This document shows, piece by piece, positions 33,182-41,747 of a stretch of DNA of 64,000 nt. The DNA is taken from NCBI GenBank assembly GCA_003247135.1, contig QKAW01000018.1, positions 30,727-94,726 on the forward strand. Direction: 5' to 3'. Position numbers and translations under genes: made by a program. The stretch's first letter is position 1, and each line of letters begins with the position of its first letter. The notes beneath the pieces are model-generated. The model was not told where the DNA came from. It worked only from the letters and a program-made list of their open reading frames with translations, and searched no databases. The DNA comes from Spirochaetales bacterium (GTDB lineage: Bacteria; Spirochaetota; Spirochaetia; DSM-2461).

Positions 33182-34057
33182 TTAATCCTCCTGGTATGAA
33201 TTACCTATATATCCAAACTCCATAGAACTATTAGTCTCTACAGAGAGTGTTCCTAAATTATCTATATATTTAACCTCTCCTCTTATTTTTCTATTATTTA
33301 TAATAAAAGAGGTGTCTCTTCCAATTAAACTTATATTTTTTGTATAGTTTGTCAAAATTTGCTGTTTACTACCAATCTCTTCTAATAAACCCTTTTTAAA
33401 ATTCTGTATTATATTTAATTTAGATAGTTTATCATCTATATAAACACCAACTCCAATTATCATCCATTTAATAGTGTTGCTCTCTATTTCAAAATCATGG
33501 ATAATTCCTGCAATTTTCTTACTGTTAGTCCATATTTCAAAGGGCCATTTACAATATATATTTTTAACATTCTCAATTATCAAAGCACTGTACAATGAGT
33601 TTAAAGCGGCCATTGGATATAAATTAATGTCCATAATTGTGCCCTTAATTTCAGGTATTATTGAAAAATAAAGCCCTCCTTCAGGACTTTCAAAGAGTGA
33701 TCCACTCTTATTTCTGCCATTGCTCTGTTTTCTGGAGATTATGATTGTCCATGGTTTGTTCTTCTTGTGTAAAATTAATTCTCTGGCAATAGACATTGTG
33801 GAGTCTGATTCGTTATTACAGTAGAATAATTCAGATTCTCCCGGGAATTCATATGGGGTTACAATCTCTTTATTATGTATAAATTTGTACCCAGAGGGAT
33901 TTACCGAGATATTGTAACCTTCTTCAATGAGGATTTTAATATTTTTCCAGACAGCTGTTCTTGAGATCCCCAAATTTCTGCTTATTTCTTCCCCGGAGAT
34001 AAATTCAGAGTTATTTTTTAAGATATTTAGAATAGATTCTCTATTGTTAACCTTCAT
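33182..34057 (-). CDS. birA: Bifunctional biotin-protein ligase / biotin operon repressor
   Basis: A 291-residue BirA with an N-terminal winged helix (ISGEEISRNLGISRTAVWKNIKILIEEGY) and a ligase domain. The biotinoyl-AMP loop, GRGRRGR in E. coli, is the variant NGRNKSGS here, followed by PEGGLYFS, CKWPFEIW and KIAGIIHD, where KWPND is usual. An SH3-like C-terminal domain closes it (NRKIRGEVKYIDNLGTLSVE). The helix-turn-helix predicts self-regulation, and a matching operator lies over the start codon. No SD precedes the ATG. It is first in the birA-bioY-bioM-bioN operon. Confidence 0.94.
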   Translation of the reverse strand: MKVNNRESILNILKNNSEFISGEEISRNLGISRTAVWKNIKILIEEGYNISVNPSGYKFIHNKEIVTPYEFPGESELFYCNNESDSTMSIARELILHKKNKPWTIIISRKQSNGRNKSGSLFESPEGGLYFSIIPEIKGTIMDINLYPMAALNSLYSALIIENVKNIYCKWPFEIWTNSKKIAGIIHDFEIESNTIKWMIIGVGVYIDDKLSKLNIIQNFKKGLLEEIGSKQQILTNYTKNISLIGRDTSFIINNRKIRGEVKYIDNLGTLSVETNSSMEFGYIGNSYQED

Positions 34058-34075
34058 TTATTTTTAGGTTAACCA
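34044..34075 (-). promoter_or_regulatory. BirA operator over the birA start
   Basis: The arms TTGTTAACC (34044-34052) and GGTTAACCA (34067-34075) face each other across 14 bases, with one mismatch to perfect symmetry. This matches the known BirA site pattern (TTGTwAACC-N14/16-GGTTwACAA). One arm lies in the first birA codons and the other overlaps the candidate -10, so bound BirA would block its own operon. Confidence 0.85.
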
Positions 34076-34094
34076 AAAGTCGAAAAAAAAACAA
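34066..34094 (-). promoter_or_regulatory. Candidate birA operon promoter
   Basis: TTGTTT (34094-34089), a 17-base spacer and TAACCT (34071-34066) on the minus strand. The -10 is weak and shared with the BirA operator arm. The expected start of transcription would be only about 2 bases before the birA ATG, consistent with the absence of an SD. Confidence 0.4.
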
Positions 34095-34097
34095 TAG

Positions 34098-34124
34098 AAA
34101 AAAAAAGACAATCAAATGATTGTC
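34098..34124 (-). terminator. Intrinsic terminator of the tRNA-fMet pair
   Basis: An 8-base perfect stem, GACAATCA / TGATTGTC, with a 2-base centre, followed on the minus strand by about nine T. It begins 10 bases beyond the second tRNA. Confidence 0.9.
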
Positions 34125-34133
34125 TTCAAAAAA

Positions 34134-34206
34134 TAGCAGGGGTAGGACTCGAACCTACGGCCTTTGGGTTATGAGCCCAACGAGCTGCCAACTGCTCCAC
34201 CCTGCG
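34134..34206 (-). tRNA. tRNA-fMet (initiator), anticodon CAU, copy 2
   Basis: A 73-base cloverleaf with anticodon CAU in loop CTCATAA. Initiator marks are a mismatched first pair (C1 opposite U72), three G-C pairs in the anticodon stem (GGG/CCC) and the A11-U24 pair in the D stem. The T arm GTAGG-TTCGAGT-CCTAC is regular and A73 is the discriminator. CCA is not encoded. It is identical to the upstream copy. Confidence 0.95.
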
Positions 34207-34245
34207 ACGCTATATGAAACCTGAATTACTTATTTAAAATAAGTA

Positions 34246-34318
34246 TAGCAGGGGTAGGACTCGAACCTACGGCCTTTGGGTTATGAGCCCAACGAGCTGC
34301 CAACTGCTCCACCCTGCG
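34246..34318 (-). tRNA. tRNA-fMet (initiator), anticodon CAU, copy 1
   Basis: Identical in sequence to the copy at 34134-34206, with the same C1/U72 mismatch, G-C rich anticodon stem and A11-U24 pair. It lies first in a two-gene transcript with a promoter just upstream; the two copies are 39 bases apart. Confidence 0.95.
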
Positions 34319-34332
34319 TCGTTTCGTTAAGT

Positions 34333-34361
34333 AATATACAGAAGGGTTAAATTAAAGTCAA
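34333..34361 (-). promoter_or_regulatory. Promoter of the tRNA-fMet pair
   Basis: TTGACT (34361-34356), a 17-base spacer and TATATT (34338-34333) on the minus strand. The expected transcript start is near 34326, about 8 bases before the first tRNA. Confidence 0.8.
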
Positions 34362-34385
34362 TAGATATAAGGAGTTAAGTTTAAA

Positions 34386-35072
34386 TTATGCACTTTTTAA
34401 AAGGACAGGTAGTGTTAAAACTGCTCTGGTTTCTTCTGATGATCTAAAAATCTTTAACTGATCCGGGTCTAGTCCCATCTCTTTTAACATAATAATCATC
34501 ATAGCTATTCCTAACCCCGCACCCTCAGAGGAGTCTTGAAGTATAGTAAATGCATCTGCTATATTATCGAATCCTTTTATCTGCTCAAATTTCTTCTGTA
34601 TTCTCTCTTCCTCTTCGGATGTTAGAGGTACATTGTTAATAATGGATAAATCGATATTGTCATTACTTCTTTTTATCTGGAATTTAATATAAAGCCCAAG
34701 TTCTTTAGCAGAGTGATGATATTTTTCCATATCCGAGAAAGCCTCTTCCCGGAATGATTCCATCCCAGACAGATAGTGGGTTTTATCTTCTATATTTAAA
34801 TTTTTATATTTAAAGTAGCTTCTTTTGGTATTAGCTCTACAGGCATTTCCTGCTAATTCATGAATACAGTAGGTCAGTTGGTGGGTTAGATGTTCAATCC
34901 CTGTCTGCTTAAGGTATAAACCTACAATCTCATCTATATATTTTCTCTCTTCAGCTAAATACTTGTATATTGTTAAAGTTAACCTTTTTGAGTTATCAAT
35001 TGCATAAGTTATGTGTGAATTGTCAAGATTTATCAATTTAAGCTCCTGACTTATAATATCATGACTTCTCAA
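34386..35072 (-). CDS. Stand-alone GHKL-type ATP-binding protein
   Basis: A 228-residue protein with the ATP-binding fold of histidine kinases and anti-sigma factors but no kinase H-box or sensor domain. The N-box helix is TYCIHELAGNACRANTKRSYFK (E72, N76), DLSIINNVPL is a strand near the G1 position, and SSEGAGLGIAMMIIML (181-196) is the G2 box. A 100-residue insert of charged helices separates the N-box from the rest. It lies 22 bases after the DUF2141 gene on the same strand. It may act as a regulator that binds ATP, such as an anti-sigma-like switch; the partner is unknown. Confidence 0.78.
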   Translation of the reverse strand: MRSHDIISQELKLINLDNSHITYAIDNSKRLTLTIYKYLAEERKYIDEIVGLYLKQTGIEHLTHQLTYCIHELAGNACRANTKRSYFKYKNLNIEDKTHYLSGMESFREEAFSDMEKYHHSAKELGLYIKFQIKRSNDNIDLSIINNVPLTSEEEERIQKKFEQIKGFDNIADAFTILQDSSEGAGLGIAMMIIMLKEMGLDPDQLKIFRSSEETRAVLTLPVLLKSA

Positions 35073-35094
35073 AAAGTAAATATAATTTTTATAA

Positions 35095-35508
35095 TCACCA
35101 ATAATATAAATAAACTATGGTATCAGTATTTTTATTTACATATATAGATGAGTCTTTATATGAAGGGGGAATAATTTTTCCATTAAAAGGGCCGGAAAAT
35201 CCATACCCCTCCTTTGGTAATCCAAGGAGAGATTTGTCCATCTTTTTATTTCCGTTGGTATCATGAAGTACTGCAATACCATACTCTCCCTCGGGAATAT
35301 TGTTAAATATATGGGAATATTCTGATCCGGAGTAACTACCTGAATGCCCTGTAAATGTTTCTGTGTCCTTTAACCAGCTACTTAAACTATTGTAAATTCC
35401 AATGGATATAAAACCACCGGAACTATTAATATTTTTTACTGTAACTTTCAGATCATAGGAAAATATTTGAGATAAAAGAAGTAGTGGAATTAAAAGCAGA
35501 AATTTTAT
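35095..35508 (-). CDS. DUF2141 family exported protein with apparent AUA start
   Basis: Translating this stretch gives 137 residues: a signal peptide (KFLLLIPLLLLSQIFS), then DLKVTVKNINSSGGFISIGI, IPEGEYGIAVLHDTNGNKKMD and LGLPKEGYGFSGPF. These are clear DUF2141 hallmarks (GEYAxxxxHDxNxNxxxD, GxPxEGYGFS). There is no in-frame ATG, GTG or TTG before the signal peptide, because an in-frame TAG lies just upstream. The codon after the perfect SD GGAGG plus 6 bases is ATA (35508-35506). The frame is otherwise intact, so either AUA is used or an ATG has mutated. Role unknown; relatives are small secreted beta-rich proteins. Confidence 0.82.
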   Translation of the reverse strand: MKFLLLIPLLLLSQIFSYDLKVTVKNINSSGGFISIGIYNSLSSWLKDTETFTGHSGSYSGSEYSHIFNNIPEGEYGIAVLHDTNGNKKMDKSLLGLPKEGYGFSGPFNGKIIPPSYKDSSIYVNKNTDTIVYLYYW

Positions 35509-35534
35509 ACTTAACCTCCACTACTAATTATATA

Positions 35535-37874
35535 CTATAAAAGCAGATCTATTACCTCTCTCATGGTTGAAACAGGATGAAATGTAATACCTTTTTTTAC
35601 TTTTTCAGGAATTTCATCAAGGTCTCTCTCATTCTGTATAGGAATAATAATATTTTTAATCCTGTTTCTTCTTGCAGCTATAACTTTTTCTTTTAAACCA
35701 CCAATAGGGAGAACTTTACCGGTTAAAGATAACTCTCCAGTCATTGCAAAACCTTTCCTCACTTGTTTCTTTTTTGCAAGGGATAAGAAGGTTGTAGCCA
35801 TTGTAATTCCTGCTGATGGACCATCTTTTGGTGTAGCTCCTTCAGGAATGTGAAGATGTATTGTATTTTTGTCAAAAAAGTCAGGTTTTATACCGTATTC
35901 ACCTGCAATACTTTTAATATAAGTATATGCAAGGGTTGCAGACTCCTTCATAACATTACCAAGCTGACCAGTTAATTGAAGTGGATTCTTACCAGGAGTT
36001 TTTACTGTCTCAATTATCAGAGTATCGCCACCATAATTTGTCCATGCAAGACCAATAGCCATTCCCGGAGCTGTAACCTTTTTAATTTCCTCATCTCTGA
36101 AGTAAGGTTTCTGCAGAAATTCTTCCAGATTATCCGGTGTAATAACTATAGGTAATTCAGGCTCCTCCATTACTATTTTTTTTACAACTTTTCTGTTTAT
36201 TTTATCCAGAGCATGCTCGAAGGTTCTCATTCCTGCATCTCTTGCATAACCTTCACCAATTGTTTTTAAGGTAGAAGGTGCATACTTTATCTGATTTTTT
36301 TCCAGACCATGCTTTTTTAATGATTTTGGAATAAGATATTTTCTGGCAATTTCTACTTTCTCATCAAGTATATACCCGGAAAGTCTTATTATCTCCATTC
36401 TGTCTAAAAGGGGCTTTGGTATTGTATCCAGACTGTTTGCAGTTGCAATAAACAGAACATGGGACAAGTCAAAAGGGAGATCAAGATAGTGGTCTCTAAA
36501 AGCAATGTTTTGCTCAGGATCAAGAACCTCAAGTAGGGCAGATGAAGGATCCCCCATTGCACTTGAACTCAGTTTGTCTATCTCATCTATCATAAAAACC
36601 GGGGCTTTAGACTTTACAATTTTAAGTCCCTGTATAATTTTACCAGGCATTGACCCTATATAAGTTCTTCTGTGTCCCTTTATTTCAGCCTCATCCTTCA
36701 TTCCTCCAACACTGAACCTGAAGAAATTTCTTCCCATGGATCTTGCAATGGATTTTCCAATAGATGTTTTTCCAACCCCGGGAGGTCCAACTAAACAGAT
36801 TATTGAACCCTTTGTATCATTTTTCATCTTTCTAACTGCCAGATATTCAAGAATTCTCTCTTTTACATCATCAAGTCCATAATGATCATGATCAAGGATC
36901 TTTTTTCCTTTATTTAAATCAATTACATCCATGGATGGTTCTCCCCATGGAAGACCTATTATTGTCTCTAGATAGTTCCGTGTTACAAAGAATTCGGAAG
37001 AGCTTGGATCCATTAACGAAAATTTTTCAAGTTCACTTTCTACTTGCTCTTTAGCCTCATCTTGAAGATCAAGTTTTTCTATAGCTTCCTTGAATTTTAT
37101 TACATCACTTCCTTTACCGTCAGCAGGTTCTCCCAGCTCCTTTTTAATAGCCTTAATCTCTTCCCTTAGAAAATACTCTTTTTGACTTTTCTCGATTTTT
37201 TCATTTATCTGGTTAGAAATTTTCCGCTGAATTCTTAAAAGATCCTGCTCTTTTTTAATAAAAATTAATACTTCTTCCAATCTGTCTCTAATATCGAAGG
37301 TACTTAATATTTTTTGTTGTTGCAGTCGATCAATGTTAAGAATTGAAGCTATAAAATCTGCAATTTTTCCAGGTTCATCGATATTTACCATATTTAACCG
37401 AACTTCTTCAGAGAGAATATGGTTTTCATCAGTTATCTGCTTCATTTCAGATATTAAAGATCTGGTAAGGGCTTTTATTTCAACATCGTTTTTAATCTCT
37501 TCATCAATATATCTTACGCTGGCAACCAATGGGTCTTCATCGATGAAAAAGCTTGTTACTTCAAACCTTTTAATAGTTGATATAAAAATATTTATACCAC
37601 CATCAGGAAGATTTACCTTTTTAACTATTTTAGCAACGGTTCCTATATTAAATAAATTTTCAGGAACAATTTCATCTGCGGTATCATCTATCAGCAGTAA
37701 TAAACCAATAATTCTATCGCCCTGCATTGCATCTTCAACTACCTTAATATCTTCCGGGGAAACAATTAATATCGGGGAAAATATTCCCGGGAATATCGGT
37801 TTTCCCTGTAATGGGATTATTGGCAATAGCTCCGGTAGAGCTTTATCTTCTGGAATTAAATCTTTTTTAGTCAA
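35535..37874 (-). CDS. lon: ATP-dependent protease Lon
   Basis: A 779-residue cytoplasmic AAA+ protease. It has the N-terminal LON substrate domain (LPIIPLQGKPIFPGIFSPIL), Walker A GPPGVGKTS and Walker B VFMIDEIDKL. The C-terminal Ser-Lys protease has the catalytic Ser in PKDGPSAGITMAT and the Lys in GLKEKVIAARR. Length is normal. Translation starts at TTG 37874 with AAGGA upstream. It diverges from recO. Confidence 0.97.
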   Translation of the reverse strand: MTKKDLIPEDKALPELLPIIPLQGKPIFPGIFSPILIVSPEDIKVVEDAMQGDRIIGLLLLIDDTADEIVPENLFNIGTVAKIVKKVNLPDGGINIFISTIKRFEVTSFFIDEDPLVASVRYIDEEIKNDVEIKALTRSLISEMKQITDENHILSEEVRLNMVNIDEPGKIADFIASILNIDRLQQQKILSTFDIRDRLEEVLIFIKKEQDLLRIQRKISNQINEKIEKSQKEYFLREEIKAIKKELGEPADGKGSDVIKFKEAIEKLDLQDEAKEQVESELEKFSLMDPSSSEFFVTRNYLETIIGLPWGEPSMDVIDLNKGKKILDHDHYGLDDVKERILEYLAVRKMKNDTKGSIICLVGPPGVGKTSIGKSIARSMGRNFFRFSVGGMKDEAEIKGHRRTYIGSMPGKIIQGLKIVKSKAPVFMIDEIDKLSSSAMGDPSSALLEVLDPEQNIAFRDHYLDLPFDLSHVLFIATANSLDTIPKPLLDRMEIIRLSGYILDEKVEIARKYLIPKSLKKHGLEKNQIKYAPSTLKTIGEGYARDAGMRTFEHALDKINRKVVKKIVMEEPELPIVITPDNLEEFLQKPYFRDEEIKKVTAPGMAIGLAWTNYGGDTLIIETVKTPGKNPLQLTGQLGNVMKESATLAYTYIKSIAGEYGIKPDFFDKNTIHLHIPEGATPKDGPSAGITMATTFLSLAKKKQVRKGFAMTGELSLTGKVLPIGGLKEKVIAARRNRIKNIIIPIQNERDLDEIPEKVKKGITFHPVSTMREVIDLLL

Positions 37875-37903
37875 CTTTCTTTCCTTATAATCTAAATATG
37901 TCT

Positions 37904-37932
37904 ATTATAAATCTATAAATAAAAATGGTGAA
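37904..37932 (-). promoter_or_regulatory. Candidate lon promoter
   Basis: A perfect -10 TATAAT (37909-37904) lies 17 bases after TTCACC (37932-37927), which matches 4 of 6 bases of the -35 consensus. The lon start is 30 bases downstream. No HrcA or CtsR heat-shock operator is visible nearby. Confidence 0.5.
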
Positions 37933-37944
37933 CAGCAAGGTAAA

Positions 37945-38679
37945 ATGGAAAGAAATATAAAAATTGATGCAATTACATTAAAAAAAATATCTCTTGGAGA
38001 GAATAATGTAGGTGTAACACTGTTAACCAGCCAGGATGAACAGCTTTTTGTTATGGCATTTGGGGCTAAAAAAAGTAAAAGCAGACTTTATTCAGGAGTA
38101 AACCAATTTACTTATGGAGTCTGGGATCTCTATCACGATCCGGTAAAGGATATGTGGCGGGGAAAAGAGTTTTCTGTTATTGATTCAAATAGTGAAATTC
38201 AGTTAAATCTTGAAAGATTCTACTCTGCTTCACTTTTTTTAGAGATAATCCTAAAGTCAAACGGAAGCCAGGGAGTTTTCTCCCTACTAAGAGACTCTCT
38301 TCATTTTATACAGACCGAGAGGGATTATAACAGGGTTTTAATCCAGTTTTTATTGCGAATTTTACATGATCAAGGAACCCTTCCACAATTTAGTTTATGT
38401 TCAGAGTGTGGAAAAATAGTAGTTAATGAACCATTATTCTTTAGTTATGGGGAGGAATTACTCTGTAAAAGTTGTAATAATGGCAGGTTAAACAGTTTTT
38501 TAAATCCGGGAATTTTAAAATATTGTGAAAAAACAATGGGATTAGATATTCAATCCGGGTTAAAAATAGGTATGGATAGAGATTCTAGTGAAACTCTAAA
38601 AAAATATCTTATTGAATTAATAAAAATTTATACAGGTGGAAAACTTTTGACTTTAAATTCTGCAAATGGTTTAATATAG
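37945..38679 (+). CDS. recO: DNA repair protein RecO
   Basis: A 244-residue recombination mediator that helps RecR and RecA load at gaps. The N-terminal OB fold (IDAITLKKISLGENNVGVTLLT), middle helices (LERFYSASLFLEIILK) and a zinc finger with two CxxC pairs (CSECG and CKSCNNG) fit RecO. It is followed after 3 bases by recJ, a natural partner in the RecFOR pathway. Confidence 0.93.
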   Translation: MERNIKIDAITLKKISLGENNVGVTLLTSQDEQLFVMAFGAKKSKSRLYSGVNQFTYGVWDLYHDPVKDMWRGKEFSVIDSNSEIQLNLERFYSASLFLEIILKSNGSQGVFSLLRDSLHFIQTERDYNRVLIQFLLRILHDQGTLPQFSLCSECGKIVVNEPLFFSYGEELLCKSCNNGRLNSFLNPGILKYCEKTMGLDIQSGLKIGMDRDSSETLKKYLIELIKIYTGGKLLTLNSANGLI

Positions 38680-38682
38680 ACC

Positions 38683-40806
38683 ATGATTTGGGATAAAACA
38701 GATATTGATCCTACTATGGTAAGATCATTAATAAATAGATTTGGCATTGACCCTCTTGTTGCATCAATTCTGGTACGAAGAGGAGTAACTGAGCCTGAAG
38801 ATATAAAGTATTTTTTGGAAAGTGATTTAAGGTATTTGTATAATCCATTTCTCTTTAATGAGATGGAAGATGTTATTGACAGAATTCAGATGTCCAGAGA
38901 AGAGGGTGAAAAAGTTCTTGTTTTCGGTGATAAGGATGTTGATGGTGTAACAAGTAGTGTTATTTTATATGAAACATTAAAAGAGTATAATATAGATGTC
39001 TCTTGGACTGTTCCAACAGGAAACGATAGTTATGGTCTATCTGAAAAAATAGTTGAAGACGCTTATAATGGAGATATCTCATTAATAATTACAGTTGATT
39101 GTGGAATTTCAGCCTTTGAAGCAATAAAAAAAGCAAAAAATTACGGTATCGATGTAATTATTCTGGATCACCATAATCCCAGGGATGGAAAACTCCCGGA
39201 CACTGATTTGATTATTAATCCAAAAATAGAGAACTGCGGATATCCAAATATAAATCTTGCGGCATGTGGAGTTGTGTCCAAGGTTATTTGGGCTTTATCA
39301 CTTTCAAAGATAGACTCTTTGTATAAATCCACACTCTGTTTTTTACATGTGGAAGATACAGGTAAGGGTTTGATTATTGAAGCAGTTAAACTCTATAATC
39401 TTGTTCAGGTCTCCCAAATGAGAATTGATACTAGTGACACTAATAATCAATCTCTTTCTAATTTAGTAGATTTCCTAAAGGGTCAAACAATCCTTATTTT
39501 TAATGAAAAAGAGCAAAAAAAACTGCTAAAATCTGTTTTCGGACATTCAGTTGATGTTAATGCATTTGATATAAAACCGGAAATTGAAAGAGTTTTGTCA
39601 GGGATAAAAGGAGCAGACCTATCATCTCTGAATAATCAGAGTAAGATGCGATTATACAGTAACCGCCAATATACTCAGCTTGATCTTATAGTAAATTTAT
39701 TTATTACATATGTAGAGAGAAGATATAGTGATTATTTCCAGCCTTTTACTAATGCCCTTGATTTAGTGGCACTTGGTACTGTTGCAGATTTAATGGAGCT
39801 AAAGGGTGAAAATAGAATTCTTGTTAAGAAGGGGCTGGAAATTTTATGCAGAACAGAAAGAGAAGGGCTTCAGGCTCTGCTTCTAAAACTTAATCTTCTT
39901 GGTAAAAATATAACAAGCAAGGAGATCTCATGGGTTCTTGCACCGGTTATTAATTCAGCTGGTCGAATGAAAAAAGCAGATCTTGCCGCAAAAGTACTGC
40001 TTTGTGAAGAGAGGGATCTTAAAAATAAACTTGCCCTGGAAATTGTGGCTCTTAATAAAGAGAGAAAAAGTATATCAGAAAATATTTGGACAGATATATA
40101 TGAAGATCTACACCAATCCTACGAAGAATTTAATAAAAAACTTATTGTTATTTTTCATAGAAACATGCTAAAAGGGGTTACTGGAATAATAGCATCCCGT
40201 GCTCAGGCAATATTTTCTGTTCCGGTAATAATTATAGCAAAAGAGAATGATGAGTTGACTGGTTCTATTAGATCAGCTGGTAATCTGAATATTCAACTGC
40301 TTTTCAATAAAACTGAGGACTTGTTACAGGAGTGGGGTGGGCATAACAGCGCAGCAGGATTTAAGCTTAAATACAGTAATCTGACAAAACTGATTAACAG
40401 ATTTCACTCTGTTTTAAATATAAAAGATCTGTTTATTAAGACAGATGTGGATAGTAGTAGACTAAAAGTTGATGCATATATTCCAAAAGAATATCTAAAT
40501 CCGGATATTATAAAGGTTTGCGATACTTTTGAACCCTATGGAGAAGGAAATGACCTACTTGTTTTTGTTACAAAAGAGGTAAAAATTCTGGATATAAATT
40601 TTGTAGGAAAAGGGGAAAAAAATCATCTAAAACTTCTATTTGAAGCAGGAGAGTATAAATGGCCAGGAATATTCTGGAATAGTGCCAATCGTGTAGGTAT
40701 AGATTTCACAAAAGGGGATCTTGTTGATATTGCATACAGAGTTGAGAGAAATTTTTATGGAGGGAATGAGACATTACAATTAAATGTTCTTGATATATTA
40801 AAATGA
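38683..40806 (+). CDS. recJ: Single-stranded-DNA exonuclease RecJ with an inserted domain
   Basis: A 707-residue DHH-family 5'-3' exonuclease. Motif I is GDKDVDG (82-88; GDYDADG is usual), DHH motif at 162-164 (LDHHNPR), ALDLVALGTVADLMEL at 358-373 and DHHA1/OB parts to the end. Between the first DHH half and ALDLVALG, residues about 212-345 form an insert absent from ordinary RecJ. It reads like a decayed DnaQ-type exonuclease (EDTGKGLIIEAVKLYNL, ILIFNEKEQKKLL, GIKGADLSSL). RecJ in E. coli has 577 residues, so the length agrees with an insert. The 3' end overlaps the M23 peptidase gene by 4 bases. Confidence 0.93.
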   Translation: MIWDKTDIDPTMVRSLINRFGIDPLVASILVRRGVTEPEDIKYFLESDLRYLYNPFLFNEMEDVIDRIQMSREEGEKVLVFGDKDVDGVTSSVILYETLKEYNIDVSWTVPTGNDSYGLSEKIVEDAYNGDISLIITVDCGISAFEAIKKAKNYGIDVIILDHHNPRDGKLPDTDLIINPKIENCGYPNINLAACGVVSKVIWALSLSKIDSLYKSTLCFLHVEDTGKGLIIEAVKLYNLVQVSQMRIDTSDTNNQSLSNLVDFLKGQTILIFNEKEQKKLLKSVFGHSVDVNAFDIKPEIERVLSGIKGADLSSLNNQSKMRLYSNRQYTQLDLIVNLFITYVERRYSDYFQPFTNALDLVALGTVADLMELKGENRILVKKGLEILCRTEREGLQALLLKLNLLGKNITSKEISWVLAPVINSAGRMKKADLAAKVLLCEERDLKNKLALEIVALNKERKSISENIWTDIYEDLHQSYEEFNKKLIVIFHRNMLKGVTGIIASRAQAIFSVPVIIIAKENDELTGSIRSAGNLNIQLLFNKTEDLLQEWGGHNSAAGFKLKYSNLTKLINRFHSVLNIKDLFIKTDVDSSRLKVDAYIPKEYLNPDIIKVCDTFEPYGEGNDLLVFVTKEVKILDINFVGKGEKNHLKLLFEAGEYKWPGIFWNSANRVGIDFTKGDLVDIAYRVERNFYGGNETLQLNVLDILK

Positions 40807-41747
40807 AAAAGTCATTAATAATCTACTTGCTTATACCGTTTATCTGCTTTAGTGACAATTTATTAAGTAAAGATAGTGTACAACAGGGAAGTGTTGTAAC
40901 TTTTGTAATCTACCCGGTAGATGATAAGGTTGATTATACATTTACACTACATAATCACTCCGGGAAGAAAATACTGGAAATAGAGGGTTTTAACTACTAT
41001 TTGTATGAACAGATGATAAATACAGTTTTGGGGATAGCAGGAATTCCTCCTAACTTACCTCCTGGAGAGTACAAACTTAAAGCAACCGGAGAGGGGTTAC
41101 TTAACAACTACTATTTTGAGAAACCTCTAACAGTTCTAAAAACAGAATTTCTGGCTACAGAGTTTTTAGCTAACGACCAGATGGATAGTATTGCTAATGG
41201 TACTATAGATGAACAGAGACAGGCTGAGTCTAAACGTCTGTGGGATGCTATTAGCAGTTTTTCCCCCTATATCCTTCACGAAGTAGGTACATTGCTGCAG
41301 CCCGTTGATGGCAGACATACCTCTCCCTATGGTTTTCAAAGGTTTACAAAATTTCCATCAGGTAAAGAGACCTCTTCAATTCATTATGGAGAAGACTTGG
41401 CAGCAATAAAAGGAACACCTGTTGTTGCAGATGGTAGAGGAGTTGTAATATTAGCAGAATACAGAATTGTTTCAGGAAACAGTGTTATAATTGAACATCT
41501 TCCGGGAGTAAAAAGTATATATTACCATCTTGACTCAATAAACGTAAAAAAGGGGGATCTGGTTGAAAAAGGGGATAAGATTGGGGAAGTTGGGTCAACA
41601 GGGTACTCAACAGGACCACATCTTCACTGGGAACTAAGGGTTGCAACAGTTCCTGTTGATCCAAAGCAGTTTTTAACCCTTCCCCTTATTGACAAAACCT
41701 TAATTTTAGATATGATTAATGGCACAAATAATAAAAAAGGGGGGTGA
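40803..41747 (+). CDS. M23-family (LytM-type) metallopeptidase
   Basis: A 314-residue exported peptidoglycan-acting protein. A signal peptide covers residues 1-18 (KKSLIIYLLIPFICFS), an Ig-like beta domain occupies about 25-120, and the peptidase domain 160-305. Zinc ligands are in HYGEDLA and HLHWELRV, with GTPVVADGRGVVILAEYR and GVKSIYYHL between. It may be an active endopeptidase, since both halves of the zinc site are intact. It is coupled to recJ (4-base overlap) and to rpsU (4-base overlap). Confidence 0.93.
   Translation: MKKSLIIYLLIPFICFSDNLLSKDSVQQGSVVTFVIYPVDDKVDYTFTLHNHSGKKILEIEGFNYYLYEQMINTVLGIAGIPPNLPPGEYKLKATGEGLLNNYYFEKPLTVLKTEFLATEFLANDQMDSIANGTIDEQRQAESKRLWDAISSFSPYILHEVGTLLQPVDGRHTSPYGFQRFTKFPSGKETSSIHYGEDLAAIKGTPVVADGRGVVILAEYRIVSGNSVIIEHLPGVKSIYYHLDSINVKKGDLVEKGDKIGEVGSTGYSTGPHLHWELRVATVPVDPKQFLTLPLIDKTLILDMINGTNNKKGG

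Noticed and set aside
37333..37890. A 185-residue ORF on the plus strand across the 5' part of lon
   Set aside because: It lies wholly antisense to a clear Lon protease, has low-complexity Ser/Ile-rich translation and no domain; it is a shadow frame.
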